Notes: generated from the sequence alone by a model not told the origin. Counted from the first letter of the stretch, positions 49,618-59,800 are shown. The stretch is DNA of 64,000 nucleotides from Klebsiella pneumoniae (GCA_945862145.1 CAMAXE010000001.1:471089-535088); one strand, 5' to 3'. Numbers and translations are program-made.

Positions 49618-50889
49618 TCAGAGCGTGCGATCGATCCGCACAGCGACCTGCTGCACTCCCGCGCCCGTCGGCACTGGCCCGGCCTCCCCCTCGAAATCAC
49701 CCGGTTGGGCGATCGGCCCGCCACCGCGGGAGACCCGCGCCACTACCCTGACCGAGGGAAAGCCGGAGAGTCGCATGCCGGGAGCCATGGCCATGCTGTC
49801 GTCCAGAACGACGGTACGGGGCAGTTCGGAGACCGGGAAGCGGGCAACAGCAAGCGGCATGGGGGGGCCGGAAACGGCCTTGGCAAAGACAAATACCGTG
49901 GTATCCGGCTCTGCCTGCAGTTGTGGCGACAACGCCACATGGACCTCGAGGCGCGGACCCCCCGCAGCTGCCATAGCGCCTTCATCTGCTGATACCTGAG
50001 GCGCGGGCTTGGCGGGGGGGGCCACGGCCGTATCACCGGCGGGGAGCCGTGTCTTCGCCACCGCGATGCCATCGCGTATCACAGAGGCGTCGGGCGCATC
50101 TGCTGGCAGGGCTGCCAAGAGCTTTTCCCAGGCCGTGATCGCGCCGGCAAAATCGCCGTTCTGGAAATGGTGCATGCCAAGCAGGCCAAGCAATGTTATC
50201 TGGCCGGGATCTATGGTGAGTGCGCGGTCGGTCAACTCCTGCACGAGCGGGGTTAGGTGGCGTCCTGCCGCCAGATAAAGCGCCTGCGCGTACTGCGCAA
50301 GGATGTCCGCGTCCTGCGGATAGATACCCGCCACCTCCGCGTAGGTGGCGGCAGCCTCCGGATAACGCTCTTGCCCCGTGTAGACACGCGCAAGCAGGAA
50401 CCGGTAACCGCCGTCTGCGTCAGCGCGTCGGGACTCGGCCTCCAGCAGTGGCAGAGCCTCCTCGAGCAACGCGCCGCGCGCGGCTGCATCCTCGCTGCGC
50501 TCGATCAGTTGCAGCAAACCATCGAGCCGCTCGGCGCGGGCACCACCGAGCATGCTGTAGGCGGCGAACGCCAGCAGGGGCAACACGACAGCCAACCCGA
50601 GCAACACACCCCGACCACTGCCGGAGCCCACCGGCGCCGGGCTGGCTGGCTCCGACTCGGCGAGCAGACGACGATCGAGTTCAAGCATCAGCGAACGATG
50701 CGTCTCGGCGTCGATACCTCCGCCGGCGAGCGACTGATCAAGGCTCTCGCACTCGGCACGGTAGGCCGCCCGATTTTGCTGGCCACGCAGGTCTGCATCA
50801 GATCGGGTCCGCGCACGCAGGGGCCACAGCACAAAGGAGGCGGCGAGAGCAGCAAGCACTATCGCAGAAGACCAGAAGACCACATTCAT
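49618..50889 (-). CDS. ccmI: Cytochrome c biogenesis protein CcmI (CycH)
   Basis: Presents apocytochrome c to the CcmFH heme lyase. The 423-residue product has two N-terminal membrane helices (about residues 1-20 and 95-115), a short cytoplasmic loop, then a periplasmic TPR region (about 130-260) and a variable C-terminal domain. ATG at 50889 shares a base with the ccmH stop (TGATG), so translation is coupled; a TTG three codons further up is unlikely. It is the last gene of the ccm run and carries the expected AYSMLGGARAERLDGLLQLI-type linker. Confidence 0.86.
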   Translation of the reverse strand: MNVVFWSSAIVLAALAASFVLWPLRARTRSDADLRGQQNRAAYRAECESLDQSLAGGGIDAETHRSLMLELDRRLLAESEPASPAPVGSGSGRGVLLGLAVVLPLLAFAAYSMLGGARAERLDGLLQLIERSEDAAARGALLEEALPLLEAESRRADADGGYRFLLARVYTGQERYPEAAATYAEVAGIYPQDADILAQYAQALYLAAGRHLTPLVQELTDRALTIDPGQITLLGLLGMHHFQNGDFAGAITAWEKLLAALPADAPDASVIRDGIAVAKTRLPAGDTAVAPPAKPAPQVSADEGAMAAAGGPRLEVHVALSPQLQAEPDTTVFVFAKAVSGPPMPLAVARFPVSELPRTVVLDDSMAMAPGMRLSGFPSVRVVARVSRGGGPIAQPGDFEGEAGPVPTGAGVQQVAVRIDRTL

Positions 50890-51350
50890 CAACGACAATC
50901 CTGATCGAGCAGCCGCTTGAGTCGGGTGCTTTCTTCGTCACTCAGCTCCGCCACCACCGCGGTGCGCTGTCGGGCACGTCGCACCAGTGCGCCCACGGCC
51001 AACAAGCCGCCGACGAACATCAGCGCCGGCCCGCCCCAGAGCAACCAGGTGCGCGGCTCGATGCGGGGGTTGTAGAGCACGTATTCGCCGTAGCGCGACA
51101 CCATGAAATCGATGATCTGCTGATCGCTCTGGCCCTCCCGCAGCAAGCGGTACAGCTGCTCACGCAGATCCGCAGCGATCGGCGCGTTGGAGTCCGCGAG
51201 GTTCTGGTTCTGGCACTTGGGACAGCGCAGTTCGGCCGTGAAATGCAGATATCGCTCACGCTGCTCGGGGCTCGCGAAATCTCGTGCCTCGATGCCGGCG
51301 TTCACACCCGCGGCCAGCAGCAGCAAGAACGACCAGACCATGAGCCTCAC
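50889..51350 (-). CDS. ccmH: Cytochrome c maturation protein CcmH
   Basis: Membrane-anchored thiol oxidoreductase that keeps apocytochrome c CXXCH cysteines reduced. The 153-residue product has a signal peptide (MRLMVWSFLLLLAAGVNA), the active site in LRCPKCQNQNLADSNAPIA and a C-terminal membrane helix (LLWGGPALMFVGGLLAVGAL). It is the short CcmH form; the TPR part found fused in E. coli CcmH is the separate ccmI here. It overlaps ccmG by 4 bases and ccmI by 1. Confidence 0.94.
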   Translation of the reverse strand: MRLMVWSFLLLLAAGVNAGIEARDFASPEQRERYLHFTAELRCPKCQNQNLADSNAPIAADLREQLYRLLREGQSDQQIIDFMVSRYGEYVLYNPRIEPRTWLLWGGPALMFVGGLLAVGALVRRARQRTAVVAELSDEESTRLKRLLDQDCR

Positions 51351-51880
51351 CGCACACTCCCCGCAGAAATCCCCGCCAGAGCAGGCTCGATCACCGTGCG
51401 CCAGACGCGCTCGTCGACAGCACCCTGATGGCGCAACTGGATGACGCCAGCCGCATCGACTACATAGGTCTCGGGTGCGCCCGTCACGCCGAGATCAAGC
51501 CCGATGCGGCCGGCCGGGTCGAGGATATTAGCCACATAGGGATTGCCCTTTTCCGCTATCCAGCGTCCAGCCGCATCGGCATTGTCTTTGTAATTGAGTC
51601 CGTAGATACGAACGCCTGCGCGGGCAAGCTCGTTGAGATAGGCATGCTCTGCCGCGCAACTCGGGCACCACGTCGCCCAGACGTTCAGCAGTGCTGGCTT
51701 GCCGCGCAGCTCGGCATCGCTGATCGCGGGCCCCTCAAGGGTGGCCGCTCTGAAGGCCGGCAGCGGCCGATTCTCCAGCGCGCTGGGCATGTAGTTCGGG
51801 TCTAGCGAGAGCCCCCGCCAGAACAGCAGGGCGAGGACGACAAATACGATCAGCGGCAGGAAGAGCCGCAGACGCGCCAT
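51347..51880 (-). CDS. ccmG: Thiol:disulfide interchange protein CcmG (DsbE)
   Basis: Periplasmic thioredoxin-like reductant for cytochrome c maturation. The 177-residue product has one N-terminal membrane anchor (LRLFLPLIVFVVLALLFWRG), then a thioredoxin fold with NVWATWCPSCAAEHAYLNEL (WCPSC active site) and the cis-Pro VTGAPETYVVD. ATG at 51880 places the anchor first; the open frame continues 22 codons up into ccmF. It is 4 bases from ccmF and overlaps ccmH. Confidence 0.94.
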   Translation of the reverse strand: MARLRLFLPLIVFVVLALLFWRGLSLDPNYMPSALENRPLPAFRAATLEGPAISDAELRGKPALLNVWATWCPSCAAEHAYLNELARAGVRIYGLNYKDNADAAGRWIAEKGNPYVANILDPAGRIGLDLGVTGAPETYVVDAAGVIQLRHQGAVDERVWRTVIEPALAGISAGSVR

Positions 51881-51884
51881 CGGC

Positions 51885-53855
51885 TCAGGCCACCGCGCCG
51901 ACAGTGACGGGAACGGAGGCGCGCACGCGACGGTAACGCCGGTCAAACAGCGTCAAGAGGCCACCAGTTCCCATCAACACCCCGCCGATCCACAGCCAGC
52001 GTATGAAGGGCTTGTGATGCACCCGCACCGCCCAGGACCCGTCACCGATCGGCTCCCCAAGCGACACATAAAGATCGCGCAAAAAACCCGGCGATATGCC
52101 GGCCTCGGTCATCACGTTACCCATCTGGCTCCGGTATTCGCGCTTTTCCGCCTTGAGGTGCAGGACCCGGGTGCTGCCCTCGGGGCGCGCCGTGAACTCA
52201 CCGCGCTCGGCGCTGTAGTTGGGGCCCTCGACGTGCCGGGTTCCCAGAAACGAGAACACGTAGCCACTCAGTGTCACCTCATCACCCGCGCTCATACGGA
52301 CATCGCGCTCTTCGCTGTAAATGCTTGTGAGACCCGCGCCCGCCATGCAGAACGCAAAGCCGATGTGTGCGACCACCATGCCCCAGTAAGCCGCGCCCAG
52401 CCGCGGCAGCGCCTGCACACCGCCCCGCTCCCGCAGGCGCTGGCGCAGCCCCGCGAACAACGTGGAAAGCAGCCACGCAGCGAGCCCCGCCGTGAACGCC
52501 GCACCGCCATGCCAATGCCCGCGATACACAAAGGGAAAGATGAGCCCCGCCACGAGACTGAAGCCGGCAGGTCCCACCAGCAGGCCGCGCAGCCCCCCCG
52601 CCGAACTGTCGCGCCAGCGCAACAGGGGGCCAACACCCATGACGACGGCCAGCACGCTCATCAACGGCACGAACATGAGATTGAAATACGGCGGCCCCAC
52701 CGAAATGCGGCCCATATCCAGGGCCGACACCAGGAGCGGAGCCAGGGTGCCCAGCAGCACGGTGGCCATGGATACAACCAGCAACACGTTATTGCCCAGC
52801 AAGGCAGCCTCGCGCGATAGCCAGGAGTAGCCCGCGGGCCCGCTCGACTGCGGCGCTCGCAAGGCATACAGCGTGAGTGAGCCACCCACTACCACGCCAA
52901 GGAAGGCGAGCACGAAGCTGCCGCGCGCCGGGTCAGTAGCGAAGGCATGCACCGAGGTGAGGATGCCGGAGCGAACCAGGAAGGTGCCCAGCAGACTGAG
53001 GGAGAAGGTGAGAATCGCGAGCAATACGGTCCAGCTGCGGAACAGACCTCGCTTGTCGGTAACCGCCAGCGAGTGCAGCAGCGCGGTGCCCGCGAGCCAC
53101 GGCATGAAGGAGGCGTTCTCGACCGGATCCCAGAACCACCACCCTCCCCAGCCGAGCTCGTAGTAGGCCCACCAGCTACCCAGCGCGATGCCTACGCTGA
53201 GGAACATCCACGCTGCGGTCGTCCAGGGACGACTCCAGCGCGCCCACGCAGTATCGAGGCGACCACTCCACAAAGCCGCTATCGCGAACGCGAAGGCAAC
53301 CGAGAACCCCACATATCCGAGGTAAAGCATTGGCGGGTGCATGACCAAGCCGATATCTTGTAGCAGTGGATTGAGGTCACGCCCCTCCTGAGGCACGCTC
53401 GGAAAGCTGCGCAGGAACGGGTTCGAGGTGAACAATACAAAGAGGTGGAAACCCACCGCGATCATCCCCATCACCGACAGCACGCGGGCCCGCATATCGC
53501 GCGAGAGTTCAGTAGCGAGCACCGCCACCGCCGCACTCCAGCCGGCGAGGATCAGCAGCCACAGCAGCATCGATCCCTCGTGATTACCCCACACTGCGCT
53601 GAATTTGTACCAGGCTGGCAGGAGCGTGTTGGAGTTGTTGGCAACCAATCGAACGGAAAAATCGTCCACCAGGAAGGCCTGCGCCAGGCACGCGAAGGAA
53701 ATCGCGATGAACACGAACTGTCCGCAGGCGAGCGCGCCTGCCGCCTGCGTCCACGACCGCAGTCCACGCATGACGCCCAGCATGGGCAGGACCGCCTGCG
53801 CAAGCGCGAGCCCGAAGCCGAGTATCAGCGCAAAGTGGCCCAGTTCAACGTACAT
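51885..53855 (-). CDS. ccmF: Heme lyase subunit CcmF
   Basis: Multi-pass membrane protein that attaches heme to apocytochrome c. The 656-residue product has about 14 hydrophobic helices and the tryptophan-rich WWD domain GWGGWWFWDPVENASFMPWL (about residues 238-258). Conserved histidines occur in the WGNHEGSMLLW, MHPPMLYLGYVG and LLHSLAVTDKRG blocks. Length matches the family. ATG at 53855 overlaps the ccmE end by 11 bases. Confidence 0.95.
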   Translation of the reverse strand: MYVELGHFALILGFGLALAQAVLPMLGVMRGLRSWTQAAGALACGQFVFIAISFACLAQAFLVDDFSVRLVANNSNTLLPAWYKFSAVWGNHEGSMLLWLLILAGWSAAVAVLATELSRDMRARVLSVMGMIAVGFHLFVLFTSNPFLRSFPSVPQEGRDLNPLLQDIGLVMHPPMLYLGYVGFSVAFAFAIAALWSGRLDTAWARWSRPWTTAAWMFLSVGIALGSWWAYYELGWGGWWFWDPVENASFMPWLAGTALLHSLAVTDKRGLFRSWTVLLAILTFSLSLLGTFLVRSGILTSVHAFATDPARGSFVLAFLGVVVGGSLTLYALRAPQSSGPAGYSWLSREAALLGNNVLLVVSMATVLLGTLAPLLVSALDMGRISVGPPYFNLMFVPLMSVLAVVMGVGPLLRWRDSSAGGLRGLLVGPAGFSLVAGLIFPFVYRGHWHGGAAFTAGLAAWLLSTLFAGLRQRLRERGGVQALPRLGAAYWGMVVAHIGFAFCMAGAGLTSIYSEERDVRMSAGDEVTLSGYVFSFLGTRHVEGPNYSAERGEFTARPEGSTRVLHLKAEKREYRSQMGNVMTEAGISPGFLRDLYVSLGEPIGDGSWAVRVHHKPFIRWLWIGGVLMGTGGLLTLFDRRYRRVRASVPVTVGAVA

Positions 53856-54312
53856 CGCGGTCGCCTCCGCTCGCTGCCAGCCCCGCGGGCTCGCCTTTCT
53901 TCAGGGCCTCGTGCACTTCGGGCGGCATGTAGTTCTCGTCGTGCTTGGCGAGCACTTCAGCGGCCTTGAATCGACCGCCCGGCATCAGCTCGCCCACTGC
54001 GACAACGCCTTTGCCCTCGGAAAACAAGTCAGGGAGTATCCCGCGGAAATCGACCTCGAGATCCGCCCGGTTGTCGGTGACGCGGAACGCGAGGTCGAGT
54101 CCGGATTCGGCGCGCTTCAGGCTGCCGGGCACCACCAGCCCACCCACACGGATGGTGCGCCCCGTGGGCGCCTCTCCCCCGGCGATCTGCGCGGGTGCAT
54201 AGAAAAAATTCATGTTGTCGCTCAGCGCCCGGAAGATCAGCGTCGCTGCCGCGCTGGCTCCAACGAGGATGAATGCGGCAATTATGAGCCGCTGGCGTCT
54301 CAGGGGATGCAT
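53845..54312 (-). CDS. ccmE: Heme chaperone CcmE
   Basis: Periplasmic heme carrier. The 155-residue product has an N-terminal membrane anchor (LRRQRLIIAAFILVGASAAA), an OB fold with GRTIRVGGLVVPGSL and VDFRGILPDLFSEGKGVVA, and the heme-binding His in AKHDENYMPPEV (HDENY motif). The unstructured C-terminal tail is short. It sits between ccmD (3 bases) and ccmF, which it overlaps. Confidence 0.95.
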   Translation of the reverse strand: MHPLRRQRLIIAAFILVGASAAATLIFRALSDNMNFFYAPAQIAGGEAPTGRTIRVGGLVVPGSLKRAESGLDLAFRVTDNRADLEVDFRGILPDLFSEGKGVVAVGELMPGGRFKAAEVLAKHDENYMPPEVHEALKKGEPAGLAASGGDRDVR

Positions 54313-54315
54313 GGC

Positions 54316-54507
54316 TCAGGTCTCCGGGGGGCGCGGCGGTCGAGAGGCCTCGACACGGCGCCGGACACGTTGCAGGACGCGGAAGCTGCGGTTCAGGGAT
54401 CCCTCGAGCAGCACGACAATCGTAATTAGTACACAACCGTAGGCCGCCCAAACGAAGCGTCCGTGGCCGGACATATGCCACAAATCAGCCAGCGACTCGA
54501 AATACAT
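54316..54507 (-). CDS. ccmD: Heme exporter subunit CcmD
   Basis: 63-residue single-pass membrane protein that stabilises holo-CcmE release from CcmABC. It has the typical ADLWHMSGHGRFVWAAYGCV opening and one helix (ITIVVLLEG), followed by a basic cytoplasmic tail. Small size and position between ccmC and ccmE identify it. Confidence 0.88.
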   Translation of the reverse strand: MYFESLADLWHMSGHGRFVWAAYGCVLITIVVLLEGSLNRSFRVLQRVRRRVEASRPPRPPET

Positions 54508-54518
54508 CCAACCCCCCT

Positions 54519-55283
54519 TTAACTGCTGGACGCGAGCCCGCGACCCTGTGCCAATTCCTCCACCCAGCGCGCTTTTTCCTCACGCTCAAGCACCTCGGCG
54601 CGCATCCGCAGCAACAGAAGCACGACGTAAAGCACGTAAAAGCCGAGGATCGTAACGATCAGCGGATGAAACATGTCCGGATGCATGGACGGCGCGCCGG
54701 TCAGCTTGATGGTCGCGGGTTGGTGCAGGCTGTACCACCAGTCGACTGATTTGTAGATGATCGGGACGTTGACCGTCCCCACCAGCGACAATACAGCGCA
54801 GGCCTTGGCTGCGGTCTCGCGGTTCTCGAAGGCCTCGTAGAGCGCGAGAACACCCAGATACAGAAACAGCAGCACCAGCATCGACGTGATGCGCGCATCC
54901 CACACCCACCACGTGCCCCAAGTGGGTTTGCCCCAGATCGATCCCGTGACCAGTGCGCAGAAAGTCATGGCTGCACCGACGCCGGCACCCGCGCGCAGCG
55001 CGACATCGGCAAGCTTGATCTTCCAGACGAGGCCGACGACACCCGCACCCGCCATCATGTAATACCCCGCGAGAGATACGAAGGCTGCGGGGACATGGAT
55101 GTAGATGATGCGAAAACTGTTGCCCTGCACGGCATCAGCCGGCGCGAAGGCGAGCCCCCATACGACGCCCCAGAGAAGCAGGCCACCGGCAAGGACGCTC
55201 AGCCACGGGAGCCACTGGCTGCTGATCCGGTAGAACCAACGGGGCGAACCCAATTTATGCAGGAAAGACCACACGCCTGACAT
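54519..55283 (-). CDS. ccmC: Heme exporter/handler CcmC
   Basis: Six-helix WWD-domain protein that loads heme onto CcmE. The 254-residue product has the WWD motif WGTWWVWDARITSML (about residues 121-135), flanked by the conserved histidines in YIHVPAAFVSLAGYY and SLHQPATIKLTG. Length is normal. It is separated from ccmB by a 127-base gap, unlike the tight packing elsewhere in this operon. Confidence 0.94.
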   Translation of the reverse strand: MSGVWSFLHKLGSPRWFYRISSQWLPWLSVLAGGLLLWGVVWGLAFAPADAVQGNSFRIIYIHVPAAFVSLAGYYMMAGAGVVGLVWKIKLADVALRAGAGVGAAMTFCALVTGSIWGKPTWGTWWVWDARITSMLVLLFLYLGVLALYEAFENRETAAKACAVLSLVGTVNVPIIYKSVDWWYSLHQPATIKLTGAPSMHPDMFHPLIVTILGFYVLYVVLLLLRMRAEVLEREEKARWVEELAQGRGLASSS

Positions 55284-55336
55284 GCCACCCTGATGTTGAA
55301 TCCGTCAGTCGCCGGCGGCGGCCACTGTGCTGCGGG

Positions 55337-55366
55337 AGTATATCCGATAGGCCCCGATAGCTTTCA
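55337..55366 (-). promoter_or_regulatory. Candidate internal promoter for ccmC-ccmI
   Basis: In the ccmB-ccmC gap on the minus strand, TATACT (55342-55337) is preceded at about 18 bases by TGAAAG. The -10 is good, the -35 weak. Repeated CGATAG units occur within the spacer. Confidence 0.3.
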
Positions 55367-55410
55367 CTTTTGCTGCGCCGCGCAGGCTGCTACCAACCCG
55401 GCCGGGACAC

Positions 55411-56094
55411 TCAGGCGTCGAGGTTTATCCGCAGGGCTGCCGACACCGCGAGCGGCGCGAGCGTGATGGCAAGGAGTGCGAAGCCTCCAAGCACGGCCAG
55501 CTCTGCGCTCCAGGCGAGCCCGGCTGCGGCCGAGTCAACCGCCGCGCTGCCAAACACCAGCACCGGGACGTAGAGCGGCAGGACCAGCAGGCTGAGCAGC
55601 AAACCGCCCTTGCGCAGGCCCACCGTGAGCGCGGCGCCGATGCCGCCCACCAGGCTTAGCGATATGGTCCCCAGCAACATGGACAGCAGCAGGGCCGGCA
55701 TCGCCGCCTCAGGCAGATACAGCAAACCGGCCACCAGTGGCGACATCAGCGCGATCGGCAGCCCGCTCACCAACCAGTGCACGGCCATCTTGGCGAGCGC
55801 CGTGGCGTAGAGCGGGGACGGACTGCGCACGATTTGCTCCAACGAACCGTCATCGAAATCGGCGCGAAACATCATGTCCGTTGAAAGCAGCGAGGCAAGC
55901 AGTGCGGTGACCCAGACTACCCCCGGCGCAACCCGCGCGAGCGCCTGCGGCGTGGGACCGATCCCCAGCGGGAACAGGGCAACTACAATCAGCAAGAAGA
56001 TCAGCGGGTTGGCTGCCTCGGCCCGTCGCCGGTAGGCGAGCAGCAGGTCACGCCGCGCGATTTCGATCCACGCCGGACCTATAGGAATGCTCAC
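55411..56094 (-). CDS. ccmB: Heme exporter membrane subunit CcmB
   Basis: Membrane half of the CcmAB ABC transporter, needed to release holo-CcmE. The 227-residue product has six hydrophobic helices and the family segments ARRDLLLAYRRRAEAANPLI, LFPLGIGPTPQALARVAPGV and DFDDGSLEQIVRSPSPLYAT. The start is a GTG at 56094 overlapping the ccmA stop (GTGA). Confidence 0.94.
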   Translation of the reverse strand: MSIPIGPAWIEIARRDLLLAYRRRAEAANPLIFLLIVVALFPLGIGPTPQALARVAPGVVWVTALLASLLSTDMMFRADFDDGSLEQIVRSPSPLYATALAKMAVHWLVSGLPIALMSPLVAGLLYLPEAAMPALLLSMLLGTISLSLVGGIGAALTVGLRKGGLLLSLLVLPLYVPVLVFGSAAVDSAAAGLAWSAELAVLGGFALLAITLAPLAVSAALRINLDA

Positions 56095-56738
56095 GACAGG
56101 CCCCCGCTCTCCAACGCGATCTGGCGGAAACCACAGGCAAGCGAGAGGCGGTGATGGGTGGTAAGAAGCACCGCCCCGCCGGCGGCGGCATGCCCGGCAA
56201 TGAGATTTTCGACCTGCTGCACGCCGTCGAGATCGATGGCTGTGAAGGGTTCATCGAGAATCCACAATCGCGCCGGACTGAGCAGCAACCTTGCCAGCGC
56301 GACACGCCTGCGCTGACCCGCGGAGAGCTGCTGCGCAGGCGTATCAAGAAAAAACCCCAACCCCACCGCCGCCAGCGCACCTTCGATACCGATCTCGCGA
56401 ACCCGCCCCCAAAGCCCGGCGTGCCAACGGAGGTTCTCCACGGGAGTCAACCCGGTCTTTACAGCTGCATCGTGACCCAGATAAAGGCTGTCGCACAGGA
56501 ACTGCCAACCCTGCCGCGGCAAGGGCGCACCGCACCAGAACATCTCCCCCGTGACGCGACTGCTGAGGCCCGCCACACCGCGCAGAAGCGTGGTTTTGCC
56601 CGCCCCATTACCGCCCAGAATCTGCAAGACCTCTCCCGCAGCAAGGCTAAAGGAGAGGTCACGAAAAAGCAGGCGCTCATCACGCTCGCAGCACAGTGCG
56701 CGCGCTTCGAAGAGCGGCGACAGGAGAACCTCTTGCAT
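56091..56738 (-). CDS. ccmA: Heme exporter ATP-binding subunit CcmA
   Basis: ABC ATPase of the heme-handling complex. The 215-residue product has Walker A GGNGAGKTTLLRGV, signature LSAGQRRRVALARLLL and Walker B LWILDEPFTAIDLDGV, and an H-loop in LTTHHRLSL. ATG at 56738 has GAGAG upstream; a TTG precedes it. It is the first gene of the ccmABCDEFGHI run and is divergent from the FliK-like gene by 65 bases. Confidence 0.95.
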   Translation of the reverse strand: MQEVLLSPLFEARALCCERDERLLFRDLSFSLAAGEVLQILGGNGAGKTTLLRGVAGLSSRVTGEMFWCGAPLPRQGWQFLCDSLYLGHDAAVKTGLTPVENLRWHAGLWGRVREIGIEGALAAVGLGFFLDTPAQQLSAGQRRRVALARLLLSPARLWILDEPFTAIDLDGVQQVENLIAGHAAAGGAVLLTTHHRLSLACGFRQIALESGGLS

Positions 56739-56769
56739 CAACTCTCGATCCCGCAGGTGGCATAACCGC

Positions 56770-56799
56770 TCAAGCCGGAGCCCGGTCGGCCGCTATAAT
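56770..56799 (+). promoter_or_regulatory. Overlapping sigma-28-like and sigma-70-like promoter before the FliK-like gene
   Basis: TCAAGCCG, 11 bases and GCCGCTAT (56770-56796) fit the FliA pattern (TAAAGTTT-N11-GCCGATAA) at about 5 of 8 and 6 of 8 with exact spacing. A TATAAT at 56794-56799 overlaps it but has no good -35. Either start would lie at or just after the ATG at 56804. Confidence 0.4.
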
Positions 56800-56803
56800 C
56801 GCG

Positions 56804-59800
56804 ATGAACTTCGCCAGTATAGGTGATGCCCTGCTGCGGCAGGCAACGAGCATGAAGATACCTCCACCCGAACTGCGTGCGCGGGGAACTGCGCCGCCCG
56901 CGGCGCTCAGTGATCCGGCATCCCGGGCCGCGGATATGCCGGTGGAGGCCGTGGTGACAGCGCTGCGAAAAATGCCGGCAGGCATGGCCGGTGCAGGGTA
57001 CCTGTTGGAGCTGGACGCCCCGGGCTTTGAGCATCGATTCGAAGCGAGCAGCACCCGGGCACTCGAGCCCGGCAGCAGGCTGGTGATCCGCTTCATCGAT
57101 CACGAACGCGCACGGGTCGAACAGGTGCTCGAGCGCCCGAGCTCGCCTGCGTCCTCGGCATCATCGCAGGCCCTGCGCGAAGCCCTGCCTCGTCAGCAAC
57201 CCGTCGCCGAGGCCTATGCGGGAATTGCCAGACTGCTGCTACAGGGCTCCCTGCCTCCGGAGATTCGCCGTCACATCGATCGCCTGCTGCAGAGTCTTCC
57301 CTCGTCCGAATCCCTCAGTTCGGGATCCGGTCTGCGCGAGGCCCTGGAGAACAGCGGCACTTTCCTCGAATCACGGCTCCTGCGCGCGCCGGCGTCGCCC
57401 TCACGCGCTCAGGATACGTCGGGGAAGGCCACCGCACCGCTTTCCCGCTCTCCCGGAACAGGCGCAATGCCGTTATCGTCTGGGGCAGGAGCGGCACAGC
57501 CACAGCAGACGGGTCAACCTGCGGCGGCGACCACCGCGCTATCCCGGCTCTTGCGATTTTTTGCCCCCTTGGCACCAACACTGCAAGCCGCCTCACCCAA
57601 CGTGGACACGGCACCGCCGCGTGCACCTGACGCACCCGCGGTAAGTGCGTCTCCGAGCGGCGCGGAAACTCTGGCGCGCCACTACGATTCACGAGGCCTG
57701 CCCGACGCACCGCGGACTTTGCCGGGTCAGCCAACCACCTTGGCCACATCGACGGCAGCAGAGGCGACCTCGGCACTGAGCCCGACCCGGGGCCCCGATT
57801 CCAGACTGGCTCCGCCGGAATTGGGCACGCCGCCGAAAACCGCAGCGCCTGCAACCGCCCAGTCCTCTGGAGCTTTGAATGCACAAGCTGTCAGCTCCTT
57901 CGCCGCAGCCAGCAACACCCCGCAGCCTGCTCGCGCGCTGACGTCAGAGGGTGCTGCTTCTGCAATCTCGAACCGCGCTGCGCCCCCCGCTGCACTGCAC
58001 GCCAGGCAGGCAGCAAATCCGGCTCCGGGAATGCCAGGGTCCGAGCCCGCGGCACGTGCCCTCCTTTACGAAGCAAATGCCGCGCATCAGCCGCAGCTGA
58101 CGAATCAGACGCAAATAACCGCCGCATCCCTTATCGCCACACCTCTGGCCACAGCGAGTCTCGCGCGCGGTCCGGCTGACAACGCAACCGCCCCGGGCAT
58201 GCCCGAGAGCACACCACTCCCAGGGGGCGCAACGCAGCTTCAAACAGCGCTGCGAGAGACAGCGAATTTCAGTAATGCTCCCGACAAGACTGGCAACGCG
58301 CCTTACGCCCGAGCACCCGAAAGCATCCCGACTGGCCGCACCGTTGCGCAACCGCTAACAAAAACTGGCGAGCCTGCGTCCCTGATTCCTGCTACCGGTG
58401 AGATTGACGGCACTGCGCACACAAACGAAGGCGCCGACGTGCCCAGAACCTCTGCACCCGCCCCGCGCGGCGGAACTGCGCAGACAACGCCTCCGACGCC
58501 CCCTCCGGCTGCAGTGGCTGCGCGCGGCGAGGTTCCAATTTCCGCGGCGGCGCCCGCGGCTGAGTCAGTCTCGACACGACTTACGGAGATGCCGCCGGCG
58601 AGACTCGGCACTATGATCACCACCGATGCCGCGCGCGGAGGAGCTGCGCCGACAGCGCATCCGACACCCCCTCCGGCTGCAGTGGCTGCGCGCGAGGAGG
58701 TTCCAATTTCCGCGGCGGCGCCACGGCAGCCCGGCAGCCCACCCATCGGGCAACCCGAAGAGTCCGGGGAGCAGGAACGCGGCCGGGAAAACCTACCCGC
58801 CAACCGTCTGGCTCCGGCGCTACCGCCCCTGCTCGCTAATCCCGGCCAGCGCCATGTGCCGACGCCAGTAATGCAGGACCTTCAGCTGCGCGCCGACACT
58901 CGGGAACCGGGCAGCCTTGCCGGCTTCGCAAGCACAGAAACGGCGCCGGGCTTGCCGAGCCGCGTCCAAGCCGACGGCAATCATACGAACGGTTCGCGCG
59001 TACGCGCGTCCGAGCTTCCGGGGCGGGCTCTAAACGTGGAAACACGCACGCAAGAGGGCCCATCCTCGCCACTGCGCTCTGACCTCAAGGCCGCACTTTC
59101 CACGCTGCAGGGCTTGCTGAACCAGGGGCTTCCACCCATCCCGATAAGCGGGATGCCACGCGCAGGAAACGCAGCGGAGCCTTTCTCGGGCGAGGACCCG
59201 GACTCCCCTGTCCTCTACACAGCGCGCGGATTCCTCGGGGCGGTGGTTGACCAGCAGGGGGGGACTCCACGTGCCGATCGTCACCACCATGGCGCGCGCG
59301 AACAACGCTCGGGCGAGATGGATGCCGTGGCGCAATTGCTGCGGTATGTCGATGGCGCGCTGGCGCGCACCCGAGTACACCAACTCGCATCGCTGCCAGA
59401 ACTGCGTTCGACAGCGGACGCCGCATCAAGCACGTCGGCATGGGTCGTGGAGTTGCCCATTACCTCCCCCAAAGGTTTCGACTCGTTGTGGATGCGCCTC
59501 GAGGAGCAGGGATCATCCGCGCGCATAAGCGGCGCTGCTAGACGCAAGTGGCAGGTCATGCTGTGCCTTGACTGCGCCGAGCTTGGCCCATTGCACGCGC
59601 GGGTCGAGCTGTCCGGGAACCGTCTCGGGGCGACGCTGTGGGCAGAGCGTGAAGGTACCCTCCAGGCTGCGCGCGCAGCGATAGGCGAGCTAGAAGAGGC
59701 ATTGCGCACCCAAGGCGTGGAGGTTAGCCGTGTGGACTGTCTTCATGGGCGCCCCCCCGAATCTCCCGGCCTGCGCTTCGAGAATCTCCTGGACGTGAGG

